The notes beneath the pieces are model-generated. The model was not told where the DNA came from, ran no database searches, and was given only the letters and a program-made list of their open reading frames with translations. Both the position numbers and the translations under genes were made by a program. A stretch of 64,000 nt of DNA from Mactromeris polynyma (taxonomy: Eukaryota; Mollusca; Bivalvia; Venerida; Mactridae), in assembly GCA_032209605.1 (NCBI GenBank), contig JASFXZ010000027.1, positions 6,901,372-6,965,371 on the forward strand. The letters run 5' to 3'. Below are positions 51,801 through 62,373 of this stretch, piece by piece (the first letter of the stretch is position 1; each line of letters starts with the position of its first letter).

Positions 51801-54800
51801 TCTGCCACCATTTCATGACAAGGTTAGGAGCTAGTGTCCTACATTCGTATTGTACACAGTGCATTAAATGTCACTTGCCTTCCAAGATAATGCCTTTTAG
51901 AATAAATTTATGAATTTTAGAAAAGCATATAAATCAAACATTTACAAAAGAAATTGAAATATGAAATAGAAATATTTAACAATTTAAAACTAAATCATGT
52001 CAAATTAAACATTATTTTTGTTATCAAGATGAATCTCAAGGTCATTTCAGCCAGATTTAACCATTTTATAGCCAAAATACCTATAATTTAGAGAAAAATT
52101 GACCCTTCAGCCAGAATACTGAGGGTAAAAATACGACTTTTGGGAAATTACAGGGATCAAAGGGTCAAATCAAGGGACAAATGGAACCCCAAAGTACATG
52201 TATAGAATAGTTTTTTTCTCATATATTTATGTAGAGATCAGTTTGTCTGACTTCAAGGATTTTTAGCCATAAAAAATAAGGTTAGGGTAAAATATTAGAG
52301 TCAATTTGGTTTCAAGAAACATACAAATAGTTGTAGGCCAAAAATAACACACATTTTATGTTTATTCTTTGATGTTAATGATCTGTGAAAATGTTTTATG
52401 TGCAAGGTTTATGATATCCCATGTGTACTTTTCACATAATAATGTTTCTTTCAATTATTCTTGTTCGGCCATCCTTAAAAATATGTTTGGTAGGCATAAC
52501 CCTGACCTACTCCCAGAAATGGCCCCTACTAAAAAAATTGGAAGTGTCTGCATGGGGACAAAGTTTTGGCTGTATGATGGTGCAAATATTTTGACTATCC
52601 TTGTCAGTTTATTTGTATTCAAAAAATGAATTATATTGTTGATTATTTACACTTTTACACTCAACATTTTTGATGTGATGATTATCTTCTTTAGTTTGCC
52701 GTAGGGATATTGTAATTATATTTGATAATTTCTCTCCAAATGTTGTATGGATAGTCATTGCAGAAGAAGAATAATAGATATAAAATATAATTAACTGTGT
52801 ACAAGACTGTTTAATACTTAATAGCTTTGTGAAACTTTGTGATGTACTCAATGAAACTTATGAAGATCTCTAAATTTAGGATAGGACTTCAAGTATTTGT
52901 TGCCTTATATGAAAGTCTGCTTTGTGAATTATATCTTATTAACTTTATTCTTTATGAATAACTAGAGAACAATACAAAATGGACCAGGAGGCACATGTAG
53001 GGCGGGGACACGAAAACATGACTGGAAAACAAAGCACGAATCTTTATTCCTGACCAACATCAAAGACTGTTGATTTTATTAATGGAAATATGTATTTTAA
53101 TTTAAATACATTTTTCAACATAACGTCGTTTTCTGATCATCGATTGTTGTTGCGTTCCTCACGTTACGAGGTGACAACCAAACCGCATCGTAATAGCTGC
53201 ATGTAAAGAGTTGAAACTTGAATGATCATTAAAAGTAATATATAAACAAGAGATGTTTGTAAAACATTATGCCCCCCTGTGACCGTTGACCCCAAAATCT
53301 ATAGGGTTCCTCTGCTACCCAGGATGAATGTGAGGACCAAGTTTGAGGAGGATAGGTCAAGGGAATCTTGAGTTATTGATCGGAATCAAAAAGGATACGG
53401 ACCGACGGAAAAACCAACCGACCGACATGTGCAAACCAATATGCCCTCTCTTCTTTGAAGGGGGGACATAAAAATGTTACAAAAGGGCTTGATTCATGCA
53501 TAGTTTGATAAGTGCCATATTGGAAACATTAACTGTAACAACAGGTTGTTTTTTAACTGTAGGTAATGAAAATGCTCAGGTTATGTATGCGATGAACTGA
53601 CCTAAAATTGATATAGAGCGTCCTGTATAATAAAAGTCCACAATTTCGTCATACTGAACATTCCAACTAATGGGAGGTGTTTTAAATACATTTGACCTTG
53701 ATCCTGTGACCCTAAAATCATAAGGATTCCTCCGCTACCCGAGACAAATGCGTGGACTAAGTATGAGGATAAAAGGTCAAGGTGTTCTCGAGTTATTGAT
53801 CAGAAAAGGTTTGTGAACAATTGACCCTGTGACCTTGACCTTTGACCCTGTGACCCTAAAATCCAAAGAACCTGCTACCCTGGCATGATGAATGCATTTA
53901 GGCCTAGTTTTAGGATGAAAAGTCAATTGGTTCTGTAGTTATTGATCAGAAACGGTGTGTGAACAATTGACCCCTGTTACTTTGACCCCGTGACCCTAAA
54001 ATCAATAGGGTTCCTCTGCTACCCGTGATCAATGTGTGGACCAATTTTGAGAATGAAAGGTCAAGGGTTTCTTGAGTTATTGATCGGAAACGAAAAGGTT
54101 ATGGAACGACGGAATGACCGACCAACGGACATACCGACCGACCGACATGTGCAAACCAATATGCCCTCTCTTCTTGGAAGGGGGGCATAAAAATGAATTA
54201 CTAACCCATCTCTGGTTACGCCAAACAAACAGATTTTAAGAATTAATTAGTTACAGTGAACATACACAAATCACTATATGTATGTGAGTGGTAGCCAAAC
54301 AGAAATATAAAAGAATATCAGTATAATTAATATGATTATCGGACAAGAAATAAATTTTGACTTGAAAAGAATATCAGTGGACTTTTGAAATCAGTTCAAT
54401 GATTCTATTTTATCACCCATCAGGTTTCCATGGAAATACTTCATGCAGAACTTGATTATTGTAATATAGAACTGAATGACTTGCAAGTTAAAATTTGTTA
54501 GGAAAGATGATTATATGCAAATGTAAAAAGAGTGGCGACCACTAAATTTGATAAATTACTTTCCATTGGTATATTGATATACAGTAAAACCTCACTTAAA
54601 GACATCTACAATAATAAGACCACCTCAAAATTAAGGCCTCAGTTTTAATGTCCATTTTCCCTGTTTTGCTCAGTATTCATCTCCTATAGTAAAACCACCT
54701 CAATAAGAAGACCAGTTTGAAAGGGTGCCAATGGTGGTCTTATTATTGAGGTTTTTCTGTTGTCCAATATTTCTTTGTAGTTCTTTGATGCTATTTTCAT

Positions 54801-57800
54801 TACAGTAATTGTTCCACAATGTAAAAAGAAGACCCACAGATTTTGGTATTTTATATGCCTGCCCTACGTTCAGTGAAGGTATTTGCGGCTCACATTTTGT
54901 AACATTTCAAAAAACGTTTTGCAATTTGATTCCGTGTGTGCAGCCAGTCAATGTGATAAGGTGGGCATGGGATACAATACAAACGTTTGGAACTGAACAC
55001 AGGATTGAAACTCCTGTATATTCAGTGTCAAGGTCTGTATTTATCTATATTGAGAAATATTTAGACATAAATAACTAGTGTAACTCTTTAAGAAAAAACA
55101 GACCATTGATTAAACTTGCTTTTATTAGAGCTTGATCATTCTACCCATAGAGTTGAACATTAACAACATTTTGTAAATAACCGGATTAAACTAACAGTAC
55201 AATTACAATAGACTTAAGTCTAGTGGATTTGTTGTATATATATACACAACTCTGTAACATCGTACTTTGTTTGCCAGTAATACAAATTTATTTTACTAAG
55301 CTCAGTTCATGTATACATGAAAGCATCAACAAGTATCCTTCCTTCCTAGATACAGCCTATAACTCAAAACATATTCAATTCTTTCATTTCAGACAGAAAC
55401 TATACAGACACCCGAAACATAAAAGTACATGGCTCAGTTGTTTGTAGTGCAATAAGGTGGTAGAACCATAAATACAAGGGTTATGGAACCATCAGGGGTC
55501 AAACAAGTGCTAACATACACTCGGTACAAATAAATCATCCAGAGTAGTCCTCCCATGAAATAATCTTAGTCAGACCACACACACTGTGTTCAGTTACGGC
55601 TAACAGTTGCTAACGTTTTGTTTTGTATCCCTGGCCCACCTTGTATCCCTGGCCCACCTTGTATCCCTGGCCCACCTTGTATCTCTGGCCCACCTTGTAT
55701 CTCTGGCCCACCTTGTATCCCTGGCCCACCTTGTATCCCTGGCCCACCTTTTATCCCTGGCCCACCTTGTATCTCTGGCCCACCTTGTATCTCTGGCCCA
55801 CCTTGTATCCCTGGCCCACCTTGTATCCTTGGCCCACCTTGTATCCCTGGCCCACCTTGTATCCCTGGCCCACCTTGTATCCCTGGCCCACCTTGGAATC
55901 TCTGGCCCACCTTGTATCCCTGGCCCACCTTGTATCCCTGGCCCACCTTGTATCTCTGGCCCACCTTGTATCCCTGGCCCACCTTGTATCCTTGGCCCAC
56001 CTTGTATCCCTGGCCCACCTTGTATCCCTGGCCCACCTTGTATCCCTGGCCCACCTTGGAATCTCTGGCCCACCTTGTATCCCTGGCCCACCTTGTATCC
56101 CTGGCCCACCTTATATCCCTGGCCCACCTTGTATCCCTGGCCCACCTTGTATCTCTGGCCCACCTTGTATCCCTGGCTCACTGTATCACATTGCCTGCCA
56201 ACGGGGAACCAAATTGCAAAAATACCTTTACTGAATGCAGGGCTAGTCAAGCAGTTAGACAACAAGTGACCATCAACTATTGATAATGAAGGTTGCAAGT
56301 ACATCAGTAAATGGTAAATAACTAATATAGAAATATTTATTGAATCTAATTATTTTTTTCATTTATTTGATTTTATTCCATACAATGTGTACAATTGCCA
56401 TGAATTCCAAATACATGCAACAGCAATAAACCTTTACTCATTTTAATTCATTGACACCACATATTCATAAGACAACAGTAACCAGAAGAATACAAGGTAG
56501 CACATGTACAAAAAGTAATAATTATGGCAAACCATTGGTATAAAAACCAATCAAATCACAATTCAAAGAAACAAATTATGTTCATATAACCAGCACTGAA
56601 AGGCTCAGAACCCAGGCAGATCAACAGACTGAACATGTGTTGCCAATAAAATCTCCATTGTCAATGGACTACCAGACCTTACTACATACCCCAATACAAA
56701 ACATCAAGATAACACATTTCTGTGTAATACAACAAGGGGTGAAAGCTAGAATTGAGTCTACCTGCAAGTCTGGTATAAATAAAACTGTAGATAAGACTTA
56801 TTTTGCTTTCACTCCTCAAAATGTAATTGATGCTGAGTAAGGGAAACCGGGTGTGGGGGCGTGGGGGGTGGGGGTCAGAGCAAGCATGGGTTATGTTAAA
56901 TTTTAATGATTCTGACAATAACATCCGAAAAATTTATCTTTTAAAAAATGGCTGAAAATACATCATTTCTTTGTTGAAAACCTTTGGCGCAAGACTAGGT
57001 TAAGTCCACCAATGTACTTAGCAAGAAATTTGTGATAAAAATAGTGACATCATAAGTAAACACTCATAATCAAGTCGATATTCAGTAATTTGTAATTCCC
57101 CATAGCATATTGCTACTGTAACTAAACCCCCTTAAGCACTAAGCCCTCTATTCAATTTATAATCCGGCTCATACAAGAATGTAATGCACAAGGTTCAGAA
57201 AGACATAGCGTGTTTAACTGATCCATACCGCTCTTATACACAATTACGACTGATCCCTATTGAATGACAAATTGTGCAATACCAATCATGGTATTGTTAT
57301 ATATACTTCAGTACCACACCATTAAAAATGCCCGCGTCAACATGGTGACATTATATAAAAGAAATATTTATATATAAATTCTCAAACATAATTTTCTGAA
57401 CTTAATCAATTATGAAATATGAATACTAGGGCCATAGCTTTATTTCTTCCTATGAATGATATTCACATGAACAATAAAACGTGTTTAACATTTGGAACAA
57501 AATAAAGGCTAAGTGAAATAGTTGCGTTTTAAATGGCGTTTAGTATAGTATTAATGAGATCGCATAGATATTGCATCATTAAAGTTCATATAAAAACAAC
57601 ACACATGAAAAGTATTTTGATAAAAGTTACATGCACAAACTTTATTCATACAAGTACTGCTTTAATAACTGTACAAAGTGTGTCTGGCCTCAAACCAATA
57701 AATATGTGGTATTATTCACAGGAAAATAGAAAATAAAAGTAGATTTTCTCAATACTGCATAGTGCCCAGAAAGAAAATTGTAAATGAACTGGTATCATAA

Positions 57801-60800
57801 ATCACATTAATACTGGACTGTTATTGCTATTCCATGTGTTTCCTACATATAAAACTGGTCTACAAGACATTCACAACACAGGAAATATCAAATTACAAAC
57901 AACAGACAAACCTGTGCTTTTATACACAATTATAGTTTTGTTACAAGCAGAATGTAGTAAAGCACTCTATGTACACACTTGACAGCAGGAACCTTATTTC
58001 ACTTAAACACAGCACTGAATATCCTGAGTTAAATATTCACTTTCTCCTTGATATTAATGAGTTTCATATGAGATAAAATAGAACAAAGCTTAACAACGCC
58101 TGTTCCTATCACTGTTACAAGGTGAAATCTTGCATCATTGTGTACTGTAGAGTGTCATAGAGACTTAAACCATACAGAAATCGATAGCCACAATGTTAGT
58201 AAACATTTATCCTTCTAAACCAATCAAATCCCATTTTATCTGAACACACCTCCAATAGGAACCAATCAAAGGCGAGTTAACAAGTTCAAGGTTGTCATTT
58301 CTTTCAAAACAAACAAGACAGCGAGATAATATTGATCTTGTTGGAATAATGAATTGATCGATATTGAGGTAATGGTAAATACTGACTATAATACAACACA
58401 GTATAGACTTTGTCCTAAGGGAAGAGTACACCACTCATAGTGAAAATTGACTATATTAAATGACACAATCTGATTACAAATAATTAGAAAATGAGAGGCA
58501 GAAATGACTTATAAACCAGAAATTTTCCAACTTTATTCAGAGAGTCACATTGAATTATTCAATTTAAGGCCAGCATAGGGTTACACAATAAAGTTTATGT
58601 AAAAACATATGAGATAAATGTGGTGTCAGTTTAATTATGTCTGAGAATGTGGAATATGCATACTTGTAAACATAATGTCCTCATATAAATTATAACACTA
58701 AATTCTCTTGCACTTCCATATAAAAAAACATCACTAAAAAGACTTGACACACAACCTAGACTGGCTTCTGTCTCATCTTGTCACTCAACCTAGACTGGCT
58801 TCTGTCCCAAGTTGTCACTCAACCTAGACTGGCTTCTGTTTCATGTTGTCACTCAACCTAGACTGGATTCTGTCCAATGTTGTCACTCAACCTAGACTGG
58901 CTTCTGTCTCATGTTGTCACTCTACCTAGACTGGATTCTGTCCAATGTTGTCACTCTACATGGACTGGTTTCTATCCCAAGTTGTCACTCAACCAAGACT
59001 GGCTTCTGTCTCATGTTGACACTCAACCTAGACTGGATTATGTCCAATGTTGTCACTCAACCTAGACTGGCTTCTGATCCATGTTGTCACTCAACATAGA
59101 CTGGCTTCTGTCCCATGTTGTCACTCAACACAGACTGGCTTCTGTCCCATGTTGTCACTTAACATAGACTGGCTTCTGTCCCATGAATGTCACTCAACAT
59201 AGACTGGCTTCTGCCCCATGTTGTCACTCAACATAGACTGGCTTCTAACCCATGTTGTCACTTAACATAGACTGGCTTCTGTCCCATGTTGTCACTTAAC
59301 ATAGACTGGCTTCTGTCCCATGTATGTCACTCAACCTAGACTGGCTTATGTCCCATGCATGTCACGCAACATAGACTGGATTCTGCCCCATGTTGTCACT
59401 CAACATAGACTGGCTTCTAACCCATGTTGTCACTTAACATAGACTGGCTTCTGTCCCATGTTGTCACTTAACATAGACTGGCTTCTGTCCCATGAATGTC
59501 ACTCAACCTAGACTGGCTTCTGTCCCATGAATGTCGTTCAACATAGACAGGCTTCTGTCCAATGTTGTCACTCAACATAGACTGGCTTCTGTCCCATGAA
59601 TGTCACTCAACATAGACAGGCTTCTGTCCCATGAATGTCACTCAACATAGACAGGCTTCTGTCCCATGAATGTCACTCAACATAGACAGGCTTCTGTCCC
59701 ATGCTGTCACTAAACCTAGACTGGTTTCTGTCCCATGTTGTCACTCAACATAGACTGGCTTCTGTCCCATGCATTCACTAAACCTAGACTGGTTTCTGTC
59801 CCATGTTGTCACTTAACATAGACTGGCTTCTGTCCCATGAATGTCACTCAACATAGACAGGCTTCTGTCCCATGAATGTCACTCAACATAGACAGGCTTC
59901 TGTCCCATGAATGTCACTCAACATAGACTGGCTTCTGTCCCATGAATGTCACTCAACATAGACTGGCTTCTGTCCCATGAATGTCACTCAACATAGACAG
60001 GCTTCTGTCCCATGCTGTCACTAAACCTAGACTGGCTTCTGTCCCATGAATGTCACTCAACATAGACTGGCTTCTGTCCCATGCATTCACTAAACCTAGA
60101 CTGGTTTCTGTCCCATGTTGTCACTCAACATAGACTGGCTTCTGTCCCATGAATGTCACTCAATCTGCACTTGCTTCAGTCCATTGAATGTCAAAATGTG
60201 AAAAAGAAGAGATGAAGGCAGTCCTTGAATTTCTTTTTTGTAAATTAAACTATCAGGTGTCATTCAGTAAAAAATATATTGATATATATATACATATATA
60301 TACATGTCAAATAGGCAGTAACTTACCAAACTATTTACCTATTCTACATTTCAATGGTAATGGCCATTTTGTACAAGCTAGAAAATCAAAGAGTATGAAA
60401 AAAAAATGTAAAGTACACATGACTTTTTCAACTTTTCTGTCAAAAACAACTTGTTAATGAAGTACTTTAATGCATATGGAAGACTACTTGTCAACTCATT
60501 TATATACCATTTAATTTATTAATAACAACTACAAAATAATGAGGATTAATTTTAATAAACATGTCATCCTTCTTCATTTTTATTTTCAGCCACATTTCAT
60601 GTTTTATCAAATTTCAGATCAATATTTACACAAAAACTGTATTATAAACCATATTTTTCTTGCACAATTATAAATATTATTTTCCTTCTATAAATAAAAG
60701 TTTAAGGATAGTCTTATTACTGAAAAATGCATTTCTAGGAAATGCAACAGCCATCAGAAAAGCGGAGTGTATGTGAAATGATGAGATTAAACAACAATAA

Positions 60801-62373
60801 GACAATGTGTTATTTTGACAACATATAAATTAAGTGTGTATAATGTTACATGCTTGATTTCATTTAGCATACAAATTCATTGTCAGACCAACATCATTCC
60901 CATGCGTGTTGAATATATATCAGACATGCAAGTACAAATTACACAAAAAACACACAGACAGTCTGTCGTCTTGGTTACAGTGTTTTGTCTACAGTTGCTT
61001 AATGTGGATACAGTTCTACCTCGTAAGCCCCACTATTCCATGTTATTTATGTGTTATCGCTCACAATAACATTTGGTTTAAGTTAAGTTTAAACATATTA
61101 TGTTACATAAATTGTGAAACAGGTTATGGAAAGTTATCTCAATCACTCTTGTCAACTGTTTTCTAGGTTACTAACCAGTGCTAGCACCTAATTCAGAGAT
61201 TGTTCAGTTCACGGTTCAACCTGGTAATGTCAGGATGGAACCTACCATCTTCAATTCAGGATTCAGGCTCTCTACTGGTGAATTGTGACTTTAGTGGGGC
61301 ATTGATGATGAACTTACTGGAAGTTTATTAAGTCATTTATGCAGGGATTTTGATGAAATATGACTGTCCTTTCAAATATAAATTCAGACCTTTTTTATGG
61401 CAATTTAGGGCCGATATTCAGCCCCATTTACCTTATAAAGTATACATTTTCTGCAAATTTTGTCAAAATTTCCACATCCATAAAATTATTTTTCACCAGT
61501 CATTTCCCTGAAGTAGTCGTATTTTCTTCGTACTTTTTGAGATATTAACAACACCAAATTTGATGGACAGGCCAACGGAAGGGATTAGGGTAAATCTAAG
61601 TTCCCTCAAACACATTTGTCTAGCACAAAACTCATTTTAATAAGTCACTTTAGATAGGAGGTCCAAACAGACCAAACAGAAAATTACAATCCGGGAAAAT
61701 CAGTTTTGAATATTCATACATCAATTCATTCATTTATCTAAAGTGACTACATCTAACGGATAAACAGATTAATACATAGCAAGACTGGTGAAGATTTTGA
61801 ATACAGTTCAATATCTACATGTAGATCAAAATAGAAAATCAATGATATTTTATCTAGATGGACAAACTAACATTGTGTTATATGCAGCCAGATACCTATA
61901 TATTAGCAAGTCCTAGAGTAAGGCTAAGAGAGGTCAGTCAACTTGTGACCTGAAACAATTCTGTATTGCAATCAATTATCAAGACTTTATTTCTTCACAC
62001 TGCACTCTTCACTCTAGGACTTGCTAATATATAGGTATATACGGAAATTACAAATGTGACAGTCAAAGAATAATTTGAAGCAATAATTGAAAGCTGTTTG
62101 TAAAATGTAATCATCTGGTAATAACGTTCAAACACACAGGCGCCATTGTGGGAATCAATAAATTCCATAATATATCTAGCCTACCTAGGACAAGTCAGTC
62201 CATCATCAAGCAATGAGTTTTCGCGACTATCAGTATCATAAAAACCAAAAACGATGTGTCATAAGTTAGACCATAAAACAACATGAATACATAAAATAAT
62301 CATAAAATTACCCATTATATGTAACCATTCCACTCATCTGCCTGCAAAATATGTTTACTTCTGAAGTTGCCAT
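30650..62373 (-). CDS. PNP: Purine nucleoside phosphorylase (6 coding exons, complete)
   Basis: Phosphorolysis of inosine and guanosine (and deoxy forms) to base plus (deoxy)ribose 1-phosphate; cytosolic purine salvage, trimeric class (family knowledge). Exons in transcript order: 62312-62373, 37484-37653, 35776-35879, 34996-35171, 32747-32937, 30650-30846. Total 900 nt, 299 aa, all GT-AG, phases join. Human PNP is 289 aa; the extra length is an N-terminal leader of about 17 residues. Motifs in order: [10 protein letters not shown]; phosphate loop [65 protein letters not shown] with the base-binding Glu; [13 protein letters not shown] with the Asn typical of 6-oxopurine specificity; ANHEEVL with the ribose-contacting His. 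No break seen. Introns are heavily loaded with minisatellites. Confidence 0.96.
30945..31295. mobile_element. Long foldback element in PNP intron 5
   Basis: Imperfect inverted ends (TTAAAGGTAGATACATGTAG against AGACTATGTACCTTTAA) enclose nested pairs, CTGCATTGCAACTTTTCT against AGAAAAGTGACAATGCAG and TTTGCAAAAC against GTTTTGCGAA. The 88-codon frame across it is a by-product. Confidence 0.5.
32548..32690 (-). mobile_element. Relative of the 26788-27012 MITE, inverted
   Basis: In PNP intron 5. ATATCAAAATGAGTTTTAAA, AAAATGACATTTAAAAGACA and GCATTTTTAAACGTAC correspond to the complement of the left half of the 26788-27012 element. The other end was not located. Confidence 0.6.
32981..33859. mobile_element. 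MITE, CAGTAAAACCTCA family, expanded by an internal array
   Basis: In PNP intron 4. The left part (ACACAGTAAAACTTCCCTTA, ACGACCACTTCA) and right part (CACCTCGCAACTAGGACCAG, CAGGTTTCATTGTTA) are family ends, but they stand about 880 bp apart. The 37-bp array at 33371-33735 fills much of the gap. Confidence 0.6.
33371..33735. repeat. 37-bp minisatellite, about 10 copies
   Basis: Units start AGTACTTTTCAAGGAGTTTT and continue TGGCTTTTAGAAATTTG; starts at 33371, 33410, 33447, 33484, 33521 and so on by 37 to 33706. The first unit is 39 bp and diverged. Inside PNP intron 4. Confidence 0.93.
34010..34320. mobile_element. SINE-like interspersed element
   Basis: In PNP intron 4. ACAAGAGTGCAATGATGACC and TTGCTCACCTGAGTGCCTGA at the left, and AAAAGCTCACCTTGAGCACT at the right, with a middle rich in GGACAGACAGAC. 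It recalls short interspersed elements common in bivalves, which is inference from memory. Confidence 0.5.
35211..35376. mobile_element. MITE, CAGTAAAACCTCA family
   Basis: In PNP intron 3, 39 bp upstream of exon 4 in transcript sense. TACAGTACATCTCAATAAAA at the left; GGTGGTCTTATTCTTCAGGT and TTTCACTGTA at the right. TA borders. Confidence 0.7.
35891..36627. repeat. 37-bp minisatellite, 20 copies, abutting a PNP splice acceptor
   Basis: Unit is GTTGAAGAAATCATATAGCA then TTGTGGTCGATATTATA; CATATAGCAT recurs every 37 bp from 35901 to 36604. Main variants are GTCGAT/GTCAAT and GTTGAAG/GTTAAAG. On the transcribed strand the unit contains TTTCTTCAACTATAAT, very like the tract before the exon 3 acceptor at 35880. 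A MITE begins 4 bp past its far end. Confidence 0.95.
36631..36785. mobile_element. MITE, CAGTCAGACCTCGTT family
   Basis: In PNP intron 2, flush with the 37-bp array. AACAGTCAGACTTTGTTCAT at the left; AACAAGGTCTGACTGTA at the right; ACATGGTTTCAAATAG inside as in the 27754-27880 copy. Confidence 0.8.
37274..37459. mobile_element. MITE, 20-bp perfect terminal inverted repeats, next to PNP exon 2
   Basis: Arm TATATATCAGGCATGAGAAT (37274-37293) is the exact complement of 37440-37459. The element ends 24 bp from the exon 2 donor border at 37484, so it lies at the very start of intron 2. Confidence 0.85.
38422..39212. repeat. 70-bp minisatellite, 11 copies
   Basis: Unit includes GGACACACACTGGAGACTAT, CTATGCCAACTTCCAGTGGA and TACACTGATACCACGCCATG. 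Copies are spaced exactly 70 bp from 38527 to 39157; the first interval is 93 bp because it retains a 23-bp flank segment. Variable site: TATAGCCAT, TATAGTGAT or TATAGCGAT. In PNP intron 1. Confidence 0.95.
39213..39375 (-). mobile_element. tRNA-derived SINE-like element
   Basis: Flush with the 70-bp array. The minus strand shows CCAGTGGTAGAATATTCACC (D-arm-like) and GAGTTTGAGCCC (B-box-like). The plus-strand left part, AGCATAGATAAGGCAGCCAC, resembles 9186-9300. Confidence 0.5.
40312..40990. repeat. Compound GAT-rich minisatellite, about 27-bp period
   Basis: Blocks of AATGACTATGATGATGTTGA then TGATAAC, with variable numbers of GATGAT triplets. Open frames on both strands (Met-rich, Ile-rich, His-rich) are consequences of triplet periodicity. 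In PNP intron 1. Confidence 0.93.
42288..49778 (+). repeat. Giant 39-bp minisatellite, 192 units (7.49 kb)
   Basis: Head-to-tail 39-bp units reading CACCAGTATGAGTTCTCTAA then ACAGCTACTGGATATAACA. The plus frame is open throughout as a 13-residue unit, [12 protein letters not shown] plus T, I or M. The open frame of 2515 codons, minus 6 leading and 12 trailing codons and one extra codon ([11 protein letters not shown] near 48913), gives 192 units exactly. The long frame begins at GTG (42270); the first in-frame ATG is at 42714, inside the array. The minus strand has a second open frame, interrupted wherever CACCAG becomes CATCAG. It lies antisense inside PNP intron 1, with no matching protein family known to me. 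I favour a non-coding satellite. Confidence 0.95.
50368..51115 (+). repeat. Dispersed repeat with nested insertion
   Basis: The outer parts match 2041-2290 (TAGGGATAAAGTAGGGCTTT, CACACTGTACATTCTCCATG; right end TTGACAGTCTGA). About 50610-51068 is extra: it starts AAAACAAGAGTGGCAAACTG with ATACGCCCG and ends with a G/C-rich run (50990-51020) and CGGGCGTATAAAAA. The ATACGCCCG/CGGGCGTAT pair gives it inverted ends. In PNP intron 1. Confidence 0.65.
52029..52190 (+). mobile_element. MITE, GGGGTTCCA family, left end lost
   Basis: Contains GATGAATCTCAAGGTCATTT, TATAGCCAAAATACCTATAA and GGGATCAAAGGGTCAAATCA and ends TGGAACCCC, matching 29543-29736. Confidence 0.65.
53249..53472 (+). mobile_element. 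SINE-like element, short form
   Basis: In PNP intron 1. ACAAGAGATGTTTGTAAAAC at the left, TGACCCCAAAATCTATAGGG and GAGTTATTGATCGGAA inside, and CCAATATGCCCTCTCTTCTT with GGGGGGACATAAAAATG at the right. Confidence 0.6.
53688..54193 (+). mobile_element. SINE-like element, internally triplicated form
   Basis: Same family as 53249-53472, including the CCAATATGCCCTCTCTTCTT and GGGGGGCATAAAAATG end. The middle block (TGACCCTAAAATC, CTGCTACCC, GAGTTATTGATCAGAAA or close) occurs about three times in tandem. Confidence 0.6.
54580..54760. mobile_element. MITE, CAGTAAAACCTCA family
   Basis: TACAGTAAAACCTCACTTAA at the left and GGTGGTCTTATTATTGAGGT at the right, with internal AATAAGACCACCTCAAAATT. In PNP intron 1. 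Confidence 0.7.
55587..56230. mobile_element. SINE-like element expanded by an 18-bp array (31 units)
   Basis: Flanks (GGCTAACAGTTGCTAACG, TTTTGTTTTGTATCCCTG; right side GGGGAACCAAATTGCAAAAA) match the element at 13905-14155. Between them, 55623-56180 is about 31 tandem copies of TGTATCCCTGGCCCACCT. Two 19-bp variant units (GGAATC at 55895 and 56058) lie 163 bp apart, showing a nine-unit higher-order duplication. Collagen-like GPGIQG frames on the minus strand are artefacts of the 18-bp period. Confidence 0.85.
58745..60185. repeat. 34-36-bp minisatellite, about 41 copies
   Basis: Unit contains CTCAACATAGACTGGCTTCT and GTCCCATG, linked by TTGTCA or AATGTCA, which gives 34- and 35/36-bp length classes. 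More variable than the other arrays. In PNP intron 1. Confidence 0.92.
61892..62038. repeat. 28-bp perfect inverted repeat (147 bp) near PNP exon 1
   Basis: Arm 61892-61919 (starts ATACCTATATATTAGCAAGT) is exactly complementary to 62011-62038, with a 91-bp interior. It lies 274 bp inside intron 1 and could be a MITE or a foldback RNA element. Confidence 0.88.
62312..62373 (-). CDS. PNP: PNP first coding exon, 24.7 kb upstream of exon 2
   Basis: ATG at 62371-62373 opens [20 protein letters not shown] plus GG, followed by donor GTAATTTT. Joined to the G at 37653 it gives YNGYSYEDVQ, matching the NGYTYEDY start of vertebrate PNP (recalled). Upstream the same frame meets TGA before any other ATG, fixing this start. 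Exon 2 alone cannot start the protein: it begins at a CCAG acceptor mid-codon. No better first exon was found closer. Confidence 0.87.

Noticed and set aside
55590..56304. Collagen-like or proline-rich open frames on both strands
   Set aside because: Four or more frames are open at once because the unit is 18 bp without stops. The array lies in an expanded SINE-like element.
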